Assembly: GCA_024276495.1 (NCBI GenBank)
Contig: JAJRXC010000107.1
Span: forward strand, 146,988-210,987
DNA: 64,000 bases
Origin: Actinomycetes bacterium
GTDB lineage: Bacteria; Actinomycetota; Acidimicrobiia; Acidimicrobiales; Aldehydirespiratoraceae
Direction of reading: 5' to 3'
The notes below the pieces were generated by a model that saw only the letters and a list, made by a program, of their open reading frames with translations, was not told the DNA's origin and did no database searches. Below are positions 55,510-64,000 of this stretch, in pieces. A program made the translations under genes and the position numbers. Each line of letters starts with the position of its first letter. The first letter of the stretch is position 1.

Positions 55510-56201
55510 GGGTTCCACCACCTCGGCCGATCACCCTCGGGTTCGTGGGCGACGTGCAGATGATCGGTTCGATGGCGCAGCAACAACCGTCGGCCGCGGT
55601 CATCGAGGTGCTGTCGGCCCCAGATCTGACCTTCGCCAAATTCGAGACGGTGATCGCCGATGCCGACGAGATCGGTCCTCCACCGATCGACAAGGAGCTC
55701 ATCTTCCGCTGGGACCACGGTCCGGTCGGCGCCCGCGCCACGCGGGCCCATATCCATGCGTCGGCCCTGGTCGGGGTGGGGTGGGGCCGGACCCGGCGAC
55801 GGCCTACGCCGGGCGTTCGTCGAGGTCGAGGGACCGACCGTCGGTGTCGTCTCGCTGGTGCCGTGCGACTGGTCGCGTGACCCGGCCGCCACCAGACCGG
55901 AGATCACCTTGGGGTGTGACCGCTACGCGGTGGCGGCGATCTCGTGTGCCGAGGCCGCGGCCGACCACACCGTCGTCATGCTCCACGGGGGAGCCGAGAT
56001 CACCGACAGTCCCGACGCGGCGGGCGCCGGTGTGGTGACGGTGACCGTACATCCGACGGTGCTGCTCGACGGCGGCACGGAACCCGCGGCGTTCGGCCTC
56101 TCGTTGCAGGTGCTGGCGGAGATCAAAAGCGGTACGTGGGCGGTCACGTCGGTATCGACGGGATCCTCGTGGGCGACGGCGAACCCTCGGTGTGCGACTG
56201 A
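55510..56201 (+). pseudogene. Decayed CapA-like (PGA_cap) metallophosphatase gene
   Basis: Segments of a CapA family protein appear in two reading frames. The first is ITLGFVGDVQMIGSMAQQ...FAKFETVIADAD in one frame to about 55770. The next is GAGPGDGLRRAFVEVEG...VVMLHGGAEI in another frame to about 56130. The ending, HVGIDGILVGDGEPSVCD, is in the first frame again and terminates at TGA 56199-56201. The shifts fall near the G-rich 55775-55790 and the AAAA at 56126-56129. The pieces are closer together than in intact CapA proteins, so internal deletions are also likely. The AnNH motif is not visible. The next gene starts in its own frame at 56221. Confidence 0.68.
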
Positions 56202-56220
56202 GGCTGGCTACGCTGCCGAC

Positions 56221-56742
56221 ATGTCGGCTCCTGCGTACGTTCCCGGTCGCGTCAACCAGTCGAAGGCTTACACGTCGCCACCGCGGCGGTCGGGCGGTTG
56301 GCGGGCCGATCGACCTGGCGAGGTGGTGGGCACCGCCCATCCGGCCGGGGCGGCGCTCGGCAATCAGGGTCCCGACCAGGGCTACATTCTCAAGCTCGCC
56401 GCCGACATGCGCGACGATCTGGTGCTGACCGCCGGGGAACACGCCGACGATGCGCTCGTCGGTGCGAGTGCGGTGGCCCTGCGTCGGGCCTCGCTCTACG
56501 GACGGGGTCCGATGGCCGAGGACCTGCGGGTCGCCCTCACCCTCTTCGGTTATCTCGGTACCGCTCCCGACGAGCTCGTCACCCGCCGACGGGAGCTGTT
56601 CGACGAGGTGCACCATTCGACCATCCACTACTTCGCGGCTCGTGAGATCGCATATCTGGTGCCGGAGGCCACGTTGCGGCTGTCGCTCGACGAGGTGACC
56701 GCGGCGTGTCAGGCCGATTGGAAGGCTCCGTTGAGCCTCTGA
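56221..56742 (+). CDS. Conserved hypothetical protein
   Basis: A 173-residue soluble protein with an extended Pro/Gly-rich N-terminus (residues 1-50) and a helical C-terminal half (GYILKLAADMRDDLVLTAGEHADDALVG...). No motif that I recognise is present. TACGCT (56208-56213) ends 7 nt before the ATG, a leaderless start. It shares the reading frame of the decayed CapA-like gene upstream but is separate from it by its own promoter. It is convergent with the DUF2510/DUF4190 gene. Function unknown. Confidence 0.7.
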   Translation: MSAPAYVPGRVNQSKAYTSPPRRSGGWRADRPGEVVGTAHPAGAALGNQGPDQGYILKLAADMRDDLVLTAGEHADDALVGASAVALRRASLYGRGPMAEDLRVALTLFGYLGTAPDELVTRRRELFDEVHHSTIHYFAAREIAYLVPEATLRLSLDEVTAACQADWKAPLSL

Positions 56743-56753
56743 TCGGGCGGCGG

Positions 56754-57122
56754 CTACGCGGCGAGGATCAGGAGCAGCAAGAGGCCGCAGGCGAGGCCGA
56801 TGTAGCCGACTATCAGGCCGATCATGGCGCTGCCTCGGCCGACCTCGTCGCCGTCGGATGCCCGGATCTGGGCCATCGCCACATGGCCGAGGACGACACC
56901 GAGCAGCGAGCCGAGGAAGAAGATCCACGCCAGAGACAGCACGAGCGAGGCCATCGCGTACTGGTTGGTGGTGGCGACCGGCCGGGCCTCGATCGGGGGC
57001 GGCGCGGTGCGGACCGTGCCGGCGGGCGAGGTGGCCCAATCGTGGCCGTCCCACCAGCGTTGCCGACCGGTCTCGTCGGGATCCGGGTAGTAGCCCGCGG
57101 GCGGGAGGCTGCCGTGGTACAC
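56754..57122 (-). CDS. DUF2510/DUF4190-like membrane protein
   Basis: A 122-residue protein. Residues about 6-30 are a DUF2510-type segment (PPAGYYPDPDETGRQRWWDG), followed by a Pro/Thr-rich linker and a DUF4190-like helical hairpin (AMASLVLSLAWIFFLGSLLG, about 55-74, and about 90-115). Such proteins are common in actinobacterial envelopes, role unknown. The start is GTG at 57122, with TAGTGT (57134-57129) 6 nt before it. It is divergent from gltX. Confidence 0.85.
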   Translation of the reverse strand: MYHGSLPPAGYYPDPDETGRQRWWDGHDWATSPAGTVRTAPPPIEARPVATTNQYAMASLVLSLAWIFFLGSLLGVVLGHVAMAQIRASDGDEVGRGSAMIGLIVGYIGLACGLLLLLILAA

Positions 57123-57181
57123 GGTCCGACACTATGCGGCTCGCAGGGGGCGGTGGGGTCGCCATGGATAACCTCCGGGGC

Positions 57182-58606
57182 GTGACATCTCCGAGGGTTC
57201 GTTTCGCGCCGGCACCGACCGGATTCCTTCACGTCGGCAGTGCCCGTTCGGCGCTGTTCAACTGTCTCTTCGCTCGCCACACGGGCGGTGAGTTCATCTT
57301 GAGGGTCGAAGACACCGACGCGGCCAAGACGACCGAGGAGTACGTCGAGGCAATTCTCGAGCCGTTGCGTTGGCTCGGGCTCGACTGGGACGAGGGGCCC
57401 CTGTTCCAGTCCGAACGGCGTGAGGCCCACACGGCCGCGGTCGAGCGCCTGGTGGCCGAAGGTCGGGCCTACTTCTGTGATCTGAGTCGTGAGGAGATCG
57501 AGCAGCGGGCGACCGAGGCAGGTCTTCCGGCCGGCTACCACGGCTGGTCGCGGGACCGCGGCGTTGCCGACGGACCGGGCGTCGTCGTGCGGTTCCGGGT
57601 CCCCGACGAGGGGACGACGGTGTTCGAGGATGTCGTGCGGGGGCGAGTCGAGGTCGCCCACGACACCATCGAGGACTTCGTGATCCGTCGCGGCGACGGC
57701 TCACCGGTCTTTCTCATCGCGAACGTCGTCGACGATCACGACATGGGCATCACCCACGTCATACGGGGTGAGGATCTTCTCAACACCGTGCCGAAGGTGA
57801 AGCTGCTGTGGGACGCGCTCGGGTACGGGGCGTCGCCGGTCTACGCTCACCTTCCGCTGCTGGTCAACGAGGCTCGTAAGAAGCTCTCGAAACGCCGCGA
57901 CGATGTCGCGCTCGGCGACTACATGGTTCGTGGGTATCTCCCTGATGCCATGGTGAACGCGTTGGCGTTGCTCGGCTGGGGGCCTCCCGACGGTGTCGAG
58001 ATCCGCCCGATCGAGGAGATCATCGAGCTGTTCTCGCTGGAGGCGGTCAACAAGTCGCCGGCCTTCTTCGATTCGAAGAAACTCGACCACATCAACGCCG
58101 AGTACATCAAGGCGATGACACCGATGGCATTCGTCGAAGCCGCCGCGCCCTGGTTCACGGCGGCTGACGCACCCTGGCCGGCGGAGAACTACGACCCGGT
58201 CGTCGCCCTCGCCCTCGCCGAGGAGGTCCAGCAGCGGATCTCGACCCTCGCCGAGGCTCCCGCCTGGCTCGACTGGCTCTTTGTCGACTCGATCGACGAG
58301 TACGACGAGTCGAGCTGGAAGAAGGCGATCATCAAGGGCCGTGCTGCCGGGCGGGTTCTCGACGAGATCGCGGCCGCGCTGGCCGACGACGACTTCACCG
58401 ACCGGGATCGGCTCGAGGCGACGGTCATGGGAATCGGCACAGCCCTGTCCGAGGAACTCGGTGTTCGGGTCATGTCGCAGGCCCCCCTTCGGGTCGCGCT
58501 CACCGGCCGCGGCGCCGGCATTCCCCTGTGGGAGGCGATGACCCACCTCGGCCGCGAGCGTTGTCTCGCCCGCATCGCCGCGGCCAGAGCCAGGATCGAC
58601 GGCTGA
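57182..58606 (+). CDS. gltX: Glutamyl-tRNA synthetase
   Basis: A 474-residue class I synthetase that charges tRNA-Glu, and in bacteria with Glu-tRNA amidotransferase also tRNA-Gln. The HIGH-type motif is PTGFLHVGSARS (near residue 9-20) and the KMSKS-type motif is KKLSKRRDD (about 235). The start GTG at 57182 is preceded by TAACCT (57169-57174) with a 7-nt gap; an ATG at 57164 would include this box. Length fits GltX. It is followed by a YdcF-like gene, then tRNA-Gln and tRNA-Glu. Confidence 0.95.
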   Translation: MTSPRVRFAPAPTGFLHVGSARSALFNCLFARHTGGEFILRVEDTDAAKTTEEYVEAILEPLRWLGLDWDEGPLFQSERREAHTAAVERLVAEGRAYFCDLSREEIEQRATEAGLPAGYHGWSRDRGVADGPGVVVRFRVPDEGTTVFEDVVRGRVEVAHDTIEDFVIRRGDGSPVFLIANVVDDHDMGITHVIRGEDLLNTVPKVKLLWDALGYGASPVYAHLPLLVNEARKKLSKRRDDVALGDYMVRGYLPDAMVNALALLGWGPPDGVEIRPIEEIIELFSLEAVNKSPAFFDSKKLDHINAEYIKAMTPMAFVEAAAPWFTAADAPWPAENYDPVVALALAEEVQQRISTLAEAPAWLDWLFVDSIDEYDESSWKKAIIKGRAAGRVLDEIAAALADDDFTDRDRLEATVMGIGTALSEELGVRVMSQAPLRVALTGRGAGIPLWEAMTHLGRERCLARIAAARARIDG

Positions 58607-58609
58607 CCG

Positions 58610-59239
58610 ATGCGGCTCGGATGGCCCCGCCGGCTGTCCCCTCGCCGCGTGCGCCGTCTTGTCGCCATCGGTGCCGTTCTTTTCGGCGGATATGTCGGGT
58701 TGACCTTCGTCCAGGTTCTCGCCGCGTCGGGTGAGGACGATCGTGCGCCGGCCGACGCGATCGTCGTGCTCGGTGCCGCCCAGTACGACGGAGAGCCCTC
58801 TCCGGTGCTGGCCCGGCGCCTCGACCAGGCGTTCGAGCTGTGGGACGCGGGGGTGGCTCCGATGGTCGTCACCACCGGTTCCAACCAGCCCGGTGACCGA
58901 GTGACGGAGGGATTCGCCGGATTCCGGTATCTGCGTTTCGCGGGAATTCCCGAGGAGGATCTGCTGGTCGTCACCGACGGCGCATCGAGTTGGGAACAGC
59001 TGGCCGCGACGGCGCGGGTGCTCGCCGATCGGGAGCTGGACTCGGTGGTTCTGGTCAGCGATCCCTATCACGCCCTTCGACTTCGTCAGATCGCCGATGA
59101 GGTCGGGCTCGACGCCGCCGTGTCGTCGACCGATGGCGGCGCGTCGATCCGACAGCTCGTGCGGGAGACGGTGGCAGTGTCGCTCGGCCGGATCCTCGGG
59201 TATCGCCGGGTCGACAACTGGCTCGGAAGCGTCGGCTGA
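58610..59239 (+). CDS. YdcF/ElyC/SanA family membrane protein (DUF218)
   Basis: A 209-residue protein with one N-terminal helix (about 17-38) and a DUF218 domain. The core shows ADAIVVLGAAQYDGEPSPVLARRLDQAFELW (from about 48), and the conserved Ser-Asp-Pro region is VVLVSDPYHALRL. Members of this group act at the cell envelope, some linked to vancomycin or lipid-carrier metabolism. It starts 3 nt after the gltX stop, so the two form an operon. Exact role unknown. Confidence 0.88.
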   Translation: MRLGWPRRLSPRRVRRLVAIGAVLFGGYVGLTFVQVLAASGEDDRAPADAIVVLGAAQYDGEPSPVLARRLDQAFELWDAGVAPMVVTTGSNQPGDRVTEGFAGFRYLRFAGIPEEDLLVVTDGASSWEQLAATARVLADRELDSVVLVSDPYHALRLRQIADEVGLDAAVSSTDGGASIRQLVRETVAVSLGRILGYRRVDNWLGSVG

Positions 59240-59262
59240 GTCGACTACGCTGGAGAGGTCCT

Positions 59263-59334
59263 TCGGGGATGGTGTAATCGGTAACACAACTGGTTCTGGT
59301 CCAGTCATTGGGGGTTCAAGTCCTCCTCCCCGAG
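59263..59334 (+). tRNA. tRNA-Gln (CTG)
   Basis: Acceptor 59263-59269 pairs with 59327-59333. The D arm is 59272-59287, the anticodon stem 59289-59293 with 59301-59305, and the T arm 59310-59326. The loop carries CTG at 59296-59298, reading CAG glutamine. Discriminator G59334; no CCA is encoded. A -10-like TACGCT lies at 59246-59251. Confidence 0.95.
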
Positions 59335-59340
59335 CTCTGT

Positions 59341-59367
59341 GAAACGGCACCCCGCGGGTGTCGTTTC
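59341..59367 (+). terminator. Hairpin after tRNA-Gln
   Basis: A 12-bp stem, 59341-59352 with 59356-59367 (one G-U pair), encloses a 3-nt loop and starts 6 nt after the tRNA. The following bases are CGCGTTTCGTTC, so the U-tract is weak. Probable terminator of the tRNA-Gln transcript. Confidence 0.6.
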
Positions 59368-59417
59368 CGCGTTTCGTTCTTCCGGGCGCGCCTCTCGCGA
59401 CCGAGATTGAGAGACGC

Positions 59418-59463
59418 GTCAACGCTGGTTGACAGCGGCGCAGGCGCGTCAACCCGGGTTGAC
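59418..59463. promoter_or_regulatory. Two tandem GTCAAC-N4-GTTGAC palindromes
   Basis: GTCAAC-GCTG-GTTGAC (59418-59433) and GTCAAC-CCGG-GTTGAC (59448-59463) are 30 bp apart, about three helical turns, between the tRNA-Gln and tRNA-Glu genes. The second is a perfect 16-bp palindrome. Such spacing is typical of operators for dimeric regulators. No nearby regulator is known to bind it. Confidence 0.6.
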
Positions 59464-59582
59464 ACGCCGCGGAGATCGCCGGCGACGTCGGCGGTGCGGG
59501 GATGACGCCGGGATTCGCGTTGGGCCGCTCCCGAGCCGGGGCTACACTCAGCCGGTCGCAGACCGCCTCGGCGGTTGAACAC

Positions 59583-59658
59583 GCCCCGTTCGTCTAGCGG
59601 CCTAGGACGCCACCCTCTCAAGGTGGTAGCACGGGTTCAAATCCCGTACGGGGTACCA
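59583..59658 (+). tRNA. tRNA-Glu (CTC), CCA encoded
   Basis: Acceptor 59583-59589 pairs with 59648-59654 (one G-U), and the anticodon stem CCACC pairs with GGTGG around a loop with CTC, reading GAG glutamate. Discriminator A59655 is followed by CCA (59656-59658), which the other two tRNAs here lack. A likely promoter is TTGGGC (59520-59525) with TACACT (59543-59548). Confidence 0.95.
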
Positions 59659-60266
59659 ACACGGGCCTTGACCGGCGGGGCCGAGTTGTTCGACGACCGC
59701 GACTCTCGTCGCCTCGTCGCTCCCAGCCCGATCGCCATGATCGACCCCTGCGGAGCGACGGGTACGGTCGCCAGGACGACACCGACGAACACCATCGAGG
59801 TCACCACCCTTGAGAGCGAGTTCGTGCCGGTCGACGGATCGTGTCGGCTCGAGGCCGCGCATTCGTTCAACATGAAGGGCCGGAGTCGAGCCGATGTCAT
59901 GGTTCAGTCGGACGGTCAGCTGTGTTCCGTCACCAGCCGCACCGACCTCGAGAAGTGGTTCGGCCGCCCCATCGGTCGGCGGACCCGAGATCACTGTCGG
60001 GTCGGGCCCGGTCGCCGTCGCGAGGGCCGGGGTCAAGCTGACTCCGTCCACTACCCACAACACGAAAGTCGAACCCGATCCCTGTGGTTTCGGCGGGGAC
60101 GGTACCGATGCCGAGATTCGTCATCCCGGTGGCGTCGCCCGAATCGTCCGTGTCGACAACGGCCGGCGTCTCCAGAGGTGAGTATCGGCCCGGCCGCGCC
60201 TGTGCCCGGCTCCTCTTACAGCGTAAGGTGGGTGGGCACACGTTGTCACCGAGCTGGGGTAGAGCC
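59659..60266. other. Non-coding stretch with a possible degenerate ORF
   Basis: About 600 bp without a convincing gene. A plus-strand ATG at 59737 opens a short stretch (FVPVDGSCRLEAAHSFNMKGRS, then SVTSRTDLEKWFGRPIG) that reads like protein and might be a remnant of a CBS or GGDEF-associated domain. After about 59980 the codon pattern is lost. It may be a decayed gene; no RNA or repeat is evident. Confidence 0.35.
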
Positions 60267-61442
<1,176 letters not shown>

Positions 61443-61468
61443 TCAGTTGGCGTCGTGGCCCGCGCCGA

Positions 61469-62284
61469 TCACGGTGATTCGAGCACATCGAAGAGCTCGC
61501 CGGCGGTGACGAAGCCCACGTCGCGCACAACCGGAGCGGAGAGCATGCCGGTATTCGGGTCGATCTGAACGAAGCCGGGTTCGTCGGCGATCCGGAGGCT
61601 CGGCGCGCGGTAGGTGGTGCCACCGAGGTCGACCGACACCGAGCTCTCGTCGACCGTCAGGGGCACGTCGAAGGCGTACCCGTCGGGAACCTCGAGCAGC
61701 GGAATGTCCTCGGGCGGCAGAAATTCGCCGGTGCCGGGGTTGTAGCCCGAGCACGTCGATGCCAACGAACCATCGCCGGCGTCGTACATGTCGCAGAACA
61801 CGTCGACGTTTGCGGTCCGATCCTGAATGATCACCCGGAGGCCGCCGTTGTTCATCTGGTCGAACTGGAAGGACACGCCGGTGTCGGTCCGGGCGACGAG
61901 CACCCCGGGCAGAGGGTTGATCGTCTCGAGCGGATCATCGGTCCCCGCCGGGTCGGGAGTGAGCGCCAAGAACACCGGACCGGTGGGTTCGTCGGGCGCC
62001 TCATCATCGACGGGAGGATCGTCACCGCTGTCCTCGGGGGCATCGGTTTCGTCGACGGTGTCTTCTTGCTCGACGGGGTCGCCACCGCCGGACGCGATGT
62101 CGCCACCCTGAGGCGCGTCGGCGGGTGGGTCGTCGCCCGGGGTGGGCTCATCGTTTCGGCCGTCGTCTACTTGTCCGTCTTCGTTAGCCTGAGGCGCAGG
62201 ATCGTTGGCGCAGGCGGCCACCAAGAGGACGAACCCGGCCAGAACCACGAGTAGCCGGATTCGTCTTGTTCGAGTCTGCCTCAT
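61469..62284 (-). CDS. Acidic exported lipoprotein, unknown
   Basis: A 271-residue lipoprotein with lipobox LVAAC (Cys25) and a very acidic Asp/Pro/Glu-rich linker (about 26-105). The C-terminal 170 residues form an unrecognised beta-rich domain with three cysteines (VDVFCDMY, STCSGYNPGTGEF). The ATG at 62284 has GGGGGAA 6 nt upstream; an ATG five codons earlier (62299) is less well placed. It is convergent with the diiron gene. Function unknown. Confidence 0.75.
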   Translation of the reverse strand: MRQTRTRRIRLLVVLAGFVLLVAACANDPAPQANEDGQVDDGRNDEPTPGDDPPADAPQGGDIASGGGDPVEQEDTVDETDAPEDSGDDPPVDDEAPDEPTGPVFLALTPDPAGTDDPLETINPLPGVLVARTDTGVSFQFDQMNNGGLRVIIQDRTANVDVFCDMYDAGDGSLASTCSGYNPGTGEFLPPEDIPLLEVPDGYAFDVPLTVDESSVSVDLGGTTYRAPSLRIADEPGFVQIDPNTGMLSAPVVRDVGFVTAGELFDVLESP

Positions 62285-62394
62285 CAGATGTTCCCCCATG
62301 CGTCGCTCCCGCGCGATTGCGCGAAGGGGAACCGAATCGGACGGGTGTCATCGACGCGTCATCGACCTGGGTTTTCGTCGTGGATGCGCTGATA

Positions 62395-62787
62395 TCAGTT
62401 TCTCGGTTCGATGACGGCGAAACTGGCGGTGGCACTGGCAACGAGACGGCCCTTGCCGTCGGTCGTTCTCGCCTCGAGATGCACGACCCGGCGACCCGCG
62501 GTGAGGACCTTTGCCTGCGCGAACAACTCGCCATCGGTCGCGCCTCGATGGAAACGGGTGTGGAACTCGATCGTCGCGCAGTAGCAGCCCTCCGGCACCA
62601 CCGACATCACCGCTGCTCCCATCGCCGTGTCCATGAGGGTGAACGCGACCGCACCGTGGGCGACGGCATTCGGATTCATGTGCCGCTCGTCAAGGGTGAG
62701 AGAGGCGACGGCGTGTTCTTCGCCGGCCTCGATCGAGAAACCGAGGAACTCCTCGATCGGAAAGCGCGGTCGCGGGGCGATGTCCAT
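62395..62787 (-). CDS. PaaI-type hotdog-fold thioesterase
   Basis: A 130-residue single hotdog domain. The PaaI pattern is visible: NPNAVAHGAVAFTLMDTAMGAAV (about 42-64) with the conserved Gly and Asp, and TIEFHTRFHRGA (about 80). Such enzymes hydrolyse acyl- or phenylacetyl-CoA. The ATG at 62787 gives the usual length; the frame extends far upstream but without homology. A role in clearing aberrant CoA esters is inferred. Confidence 0.87.
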   Translation of the reverse strand: MDIAPRPRFPIEEFLGFSIEAGEEHAVASLTLDERHMNPNAVAHGAVAFTLMDTAMGAAVMSVVPEGCYCATIEFHTRFHRGATDGELFAQAKVLTAGRRVVHLEARTTDGKGRLVASATASFAVIEPRN

Positions 62788-63035
62788 GGTGCGAAACCAT
62801 AGAGGGAGAGACGGCAAAGACTGTTCCCGGTCGGACGGTGCATCGAGTGAAGTCAGGCTGGATGGGGGTTGTGCGGCGGGCGCCGATCGAACGCCGAATG
62901 GTCGACGCGATGGCCATGCTGACGGTGATCTACGGCGGCCGGGCCACGGGCATGACCTCAATGGATCTGCTGAGGACACTCGGCACCATGATGAGTCCGA
63001 AAGCGGCTGACGGGGCTCCGTCGGAAGATCGAGGC

Positions 63036-63528
63036 TCACGTCGGGATCGCGGCGAACGCGCTCGTACGGTGAACGTTCCCGCCCCGGTGATCTTCGGGGG
63101 AACCGCGGTGAAGCGGAACCCGTTGGGAGGAAGCTCCCCGAGATTCGTGAGATGTTCATTGTCGCTTCGGACGAGAACGGCGTGGCCGGCGAGGCCCGCC
63201 AGGTCGGCCCGCCCGATCGCGATCGTTGTCTCGCCTCGACGGTCGAGGCACACCGCAGTCACATCGGCAACTCGTTCGAGCGGAAGCCGCTGAGATCGTG
63301 GCCATCAGCATACCGGTGGTACGGGACGTCGAGATAGGTGCCGGTGTTCGTGCACATCGTCACGAGGCCGATCTCGAAGGTGGTGCCCGGCCAGTAGATC
63401 TCCTCGGCTGCCTCCCGCGACAGATGGATCGCGATCTGCGGGGTGGGAAGGCCCGGGTAGGTGGTCATCCCATCGGTGATGACATGGCTGAGATCAACGA
63501 GACGCGGAGGTGTTTCGATCGGAGGCAT
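63036..63528 (-). pseudogene. Decayed cyclase-family (kynurenine formamidase-like) gene
   Basis: The N-terminal half (RLVDLSHVITDGMTTYPGLP..., with the metal-site TGTYLDVPYHRYADGHD) is in one frame and ends at a stop just after GFRSNELPM. The next frame continues with DVTAVCLDRRGETTIAIGRADLAG. One missing base near 63283 (TTCCG for TTCCCG) explains the shift. VLVRSDN then joins EHLTNLGELPPNGF, where intact members have about 60 more residues, so there is an internal deletion near 63160. A third shift precedes the likely original stop (TGA 63038-63036). The gene is non-functional as read. Confidence 0.8.
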
Positions 63529-63586
63529 CCCGGAGTCTTTCAGATCGGCCCCGTCGGGTGGGACCGGTCGCTCGGCCGGATCCGGC

Positions 63587-64000
63587 TCACCGGTGGTCGA
63601 TGGCGAGCGACGTGATCGCCGCGACGGTACGTTCCATCGGAGCGGGGCCGTATGGAGGCTGGAAGTAGGCGATCGGTTGCTCGACTCCCGCCTCGATCAC
63701 CGCCCCCAACGAGTCGACGATCTCGGCGACGGACTGACCGTCGAGCACGAAGACGTGGGTGGAGTGTCGAATCGTGGCCGGGTCACGGCCGAGGTCGGAG
63801 CAATGGGCGGCGAGGATCTCCGCCTTGGCCCGGTAGTCGGCGAGGTCCCAAAACGGCGTGTTCCACCAGTCGGCGAACCGGGCGACCGCCCGCAGCGTGC
63901 GTCTCGGACCGGTGCCCCCGATCGTCACAGGGGGAGGCGTCTGGATGCCCTTCGGTTCGAGGAAGGCATCGTTGATCGTGAAGTGTTTCCCCGCGAACGA
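63587..64000 (-). CDS. LLM-class F420-dependent oxidoreductase, C-terminal part
   Basis: The last 137 residues of a luciferase-like monooxygenase family flavin/F420 enzyme. Typical features are FAGKHFTINDAFLEPKGIQ, VTIGGTGPRRTLRAVARFADWWN and the Pro-rich end. The gene continues beyond the window, so its start, substrate and cofactor site are not seen. Confidence 0.85.
   Translation of the reverse strand, partial: SFAGKHFTINDAFLEPKGIQTPPPVTIGGTGPRRTLRAVARFADWWNTPFWDLADYRAKAEILAAHCSDLGRDPATIRHSTHVFVLDGQSVAEIVDSLGAVIEAGVEQPIAYFQPPYGPAPMERTVAAITSLAIDHR

Noticed and set aside
59602..60063. Minus-strand frame reading through the tRNA-Glu gene
   Set aside because: It translates the tRNA complement and shows no protein-like pattern.

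Overview
The window is a gene-dense, high-GC chromosomal segment of an actinobacterium. Gene content and style (many acyl-CoA synthetases, Liv-type ABC transporters, leaderless promoters, SLH repeats of the C-x-P/FCP type, a sunset-domain protein, an F420-type oxidoreductase) suggest a member of the Acidimicrobiia, perhaps Ilumatobacter-like. This placement is inferred from memory of gene families, not from a search. No phage, insertion sequence or CRISPR array is visible.

Layout. 0-0.75 kb: a SepX/GlpR-like membrane protein, tRNA-Ala(CGC) and a strong terminator. 0.8-9.1 kb: a transport island with a lipoprotein solute-binding protein divergent from an MFS-LivF fusion, a LivH-LivM-LivG fusion and an AAA+ ATPase. 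9.1-12.6 kb: a phosphoribosyltransferase, a membrane-anchored molybdopterin oxidoreductase and RsgA. 12.6-28 kb: acyl-CoA and amide metabolism (three adenylate-forming ligases, two amidases, acyl-CoA dehydrogenase, enoyl-CoA hydratase, class III CoA-transferase, carboxyltransferase), a TetR regulator, small membrane proteins and an orphan Flp pilin. 28-37 kb: serC, an aspartate-type aminotransferase, an S9 peptidase, a DUF4015/SLH secreted protein, serA and a secreted metallopeptidase. 37-52.4 kb: a sunset-domain protein, a beta-propeller lipoprotein, leuD-leuC with a broken divergent IclR regulator, another acyl-CoA synthetase in a unit with a hydrolase, greA and a lipoprotein, then leuB-ilvE-cimA and a homocysteine methyltransferase. 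52.3-59.7 kb: a large SARP-type regulator, a decayed CapA-like gene, gltX, a YdcF-like protein, tRNA-Gln(CTG) and tRNA-Glu(CTC). 59.7-64 kb: an empty stretch, a diiron ferritin-like gene with an internal TAG, a lipoprotein, a thioesterase, a decayed cyclase and the end of an LLM-class oxidoreductase.

How it fits together. LeuCD, LeuB, IlvE and CimA together point to isoleucine synthesis through citramalate as well as leucine synthesis. The leuB-ilvE-cimA unit is preceded by a 15-codon leader peptide with five Ile codons and a terminator hairpin, which is a transcription attenuator. SerA and SerC lie nearby. GltX sits beside the two tRNAs it probably charges.

Two features recur. Many genes have a TAnnnT -10 box ending 6-8 nt before the start codon, so they are probably leaderless. 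Four genes between 42 and 63.5 kb are interrupted, two by a single GAG-to-TAG type change and two by frameshifts and deletions.
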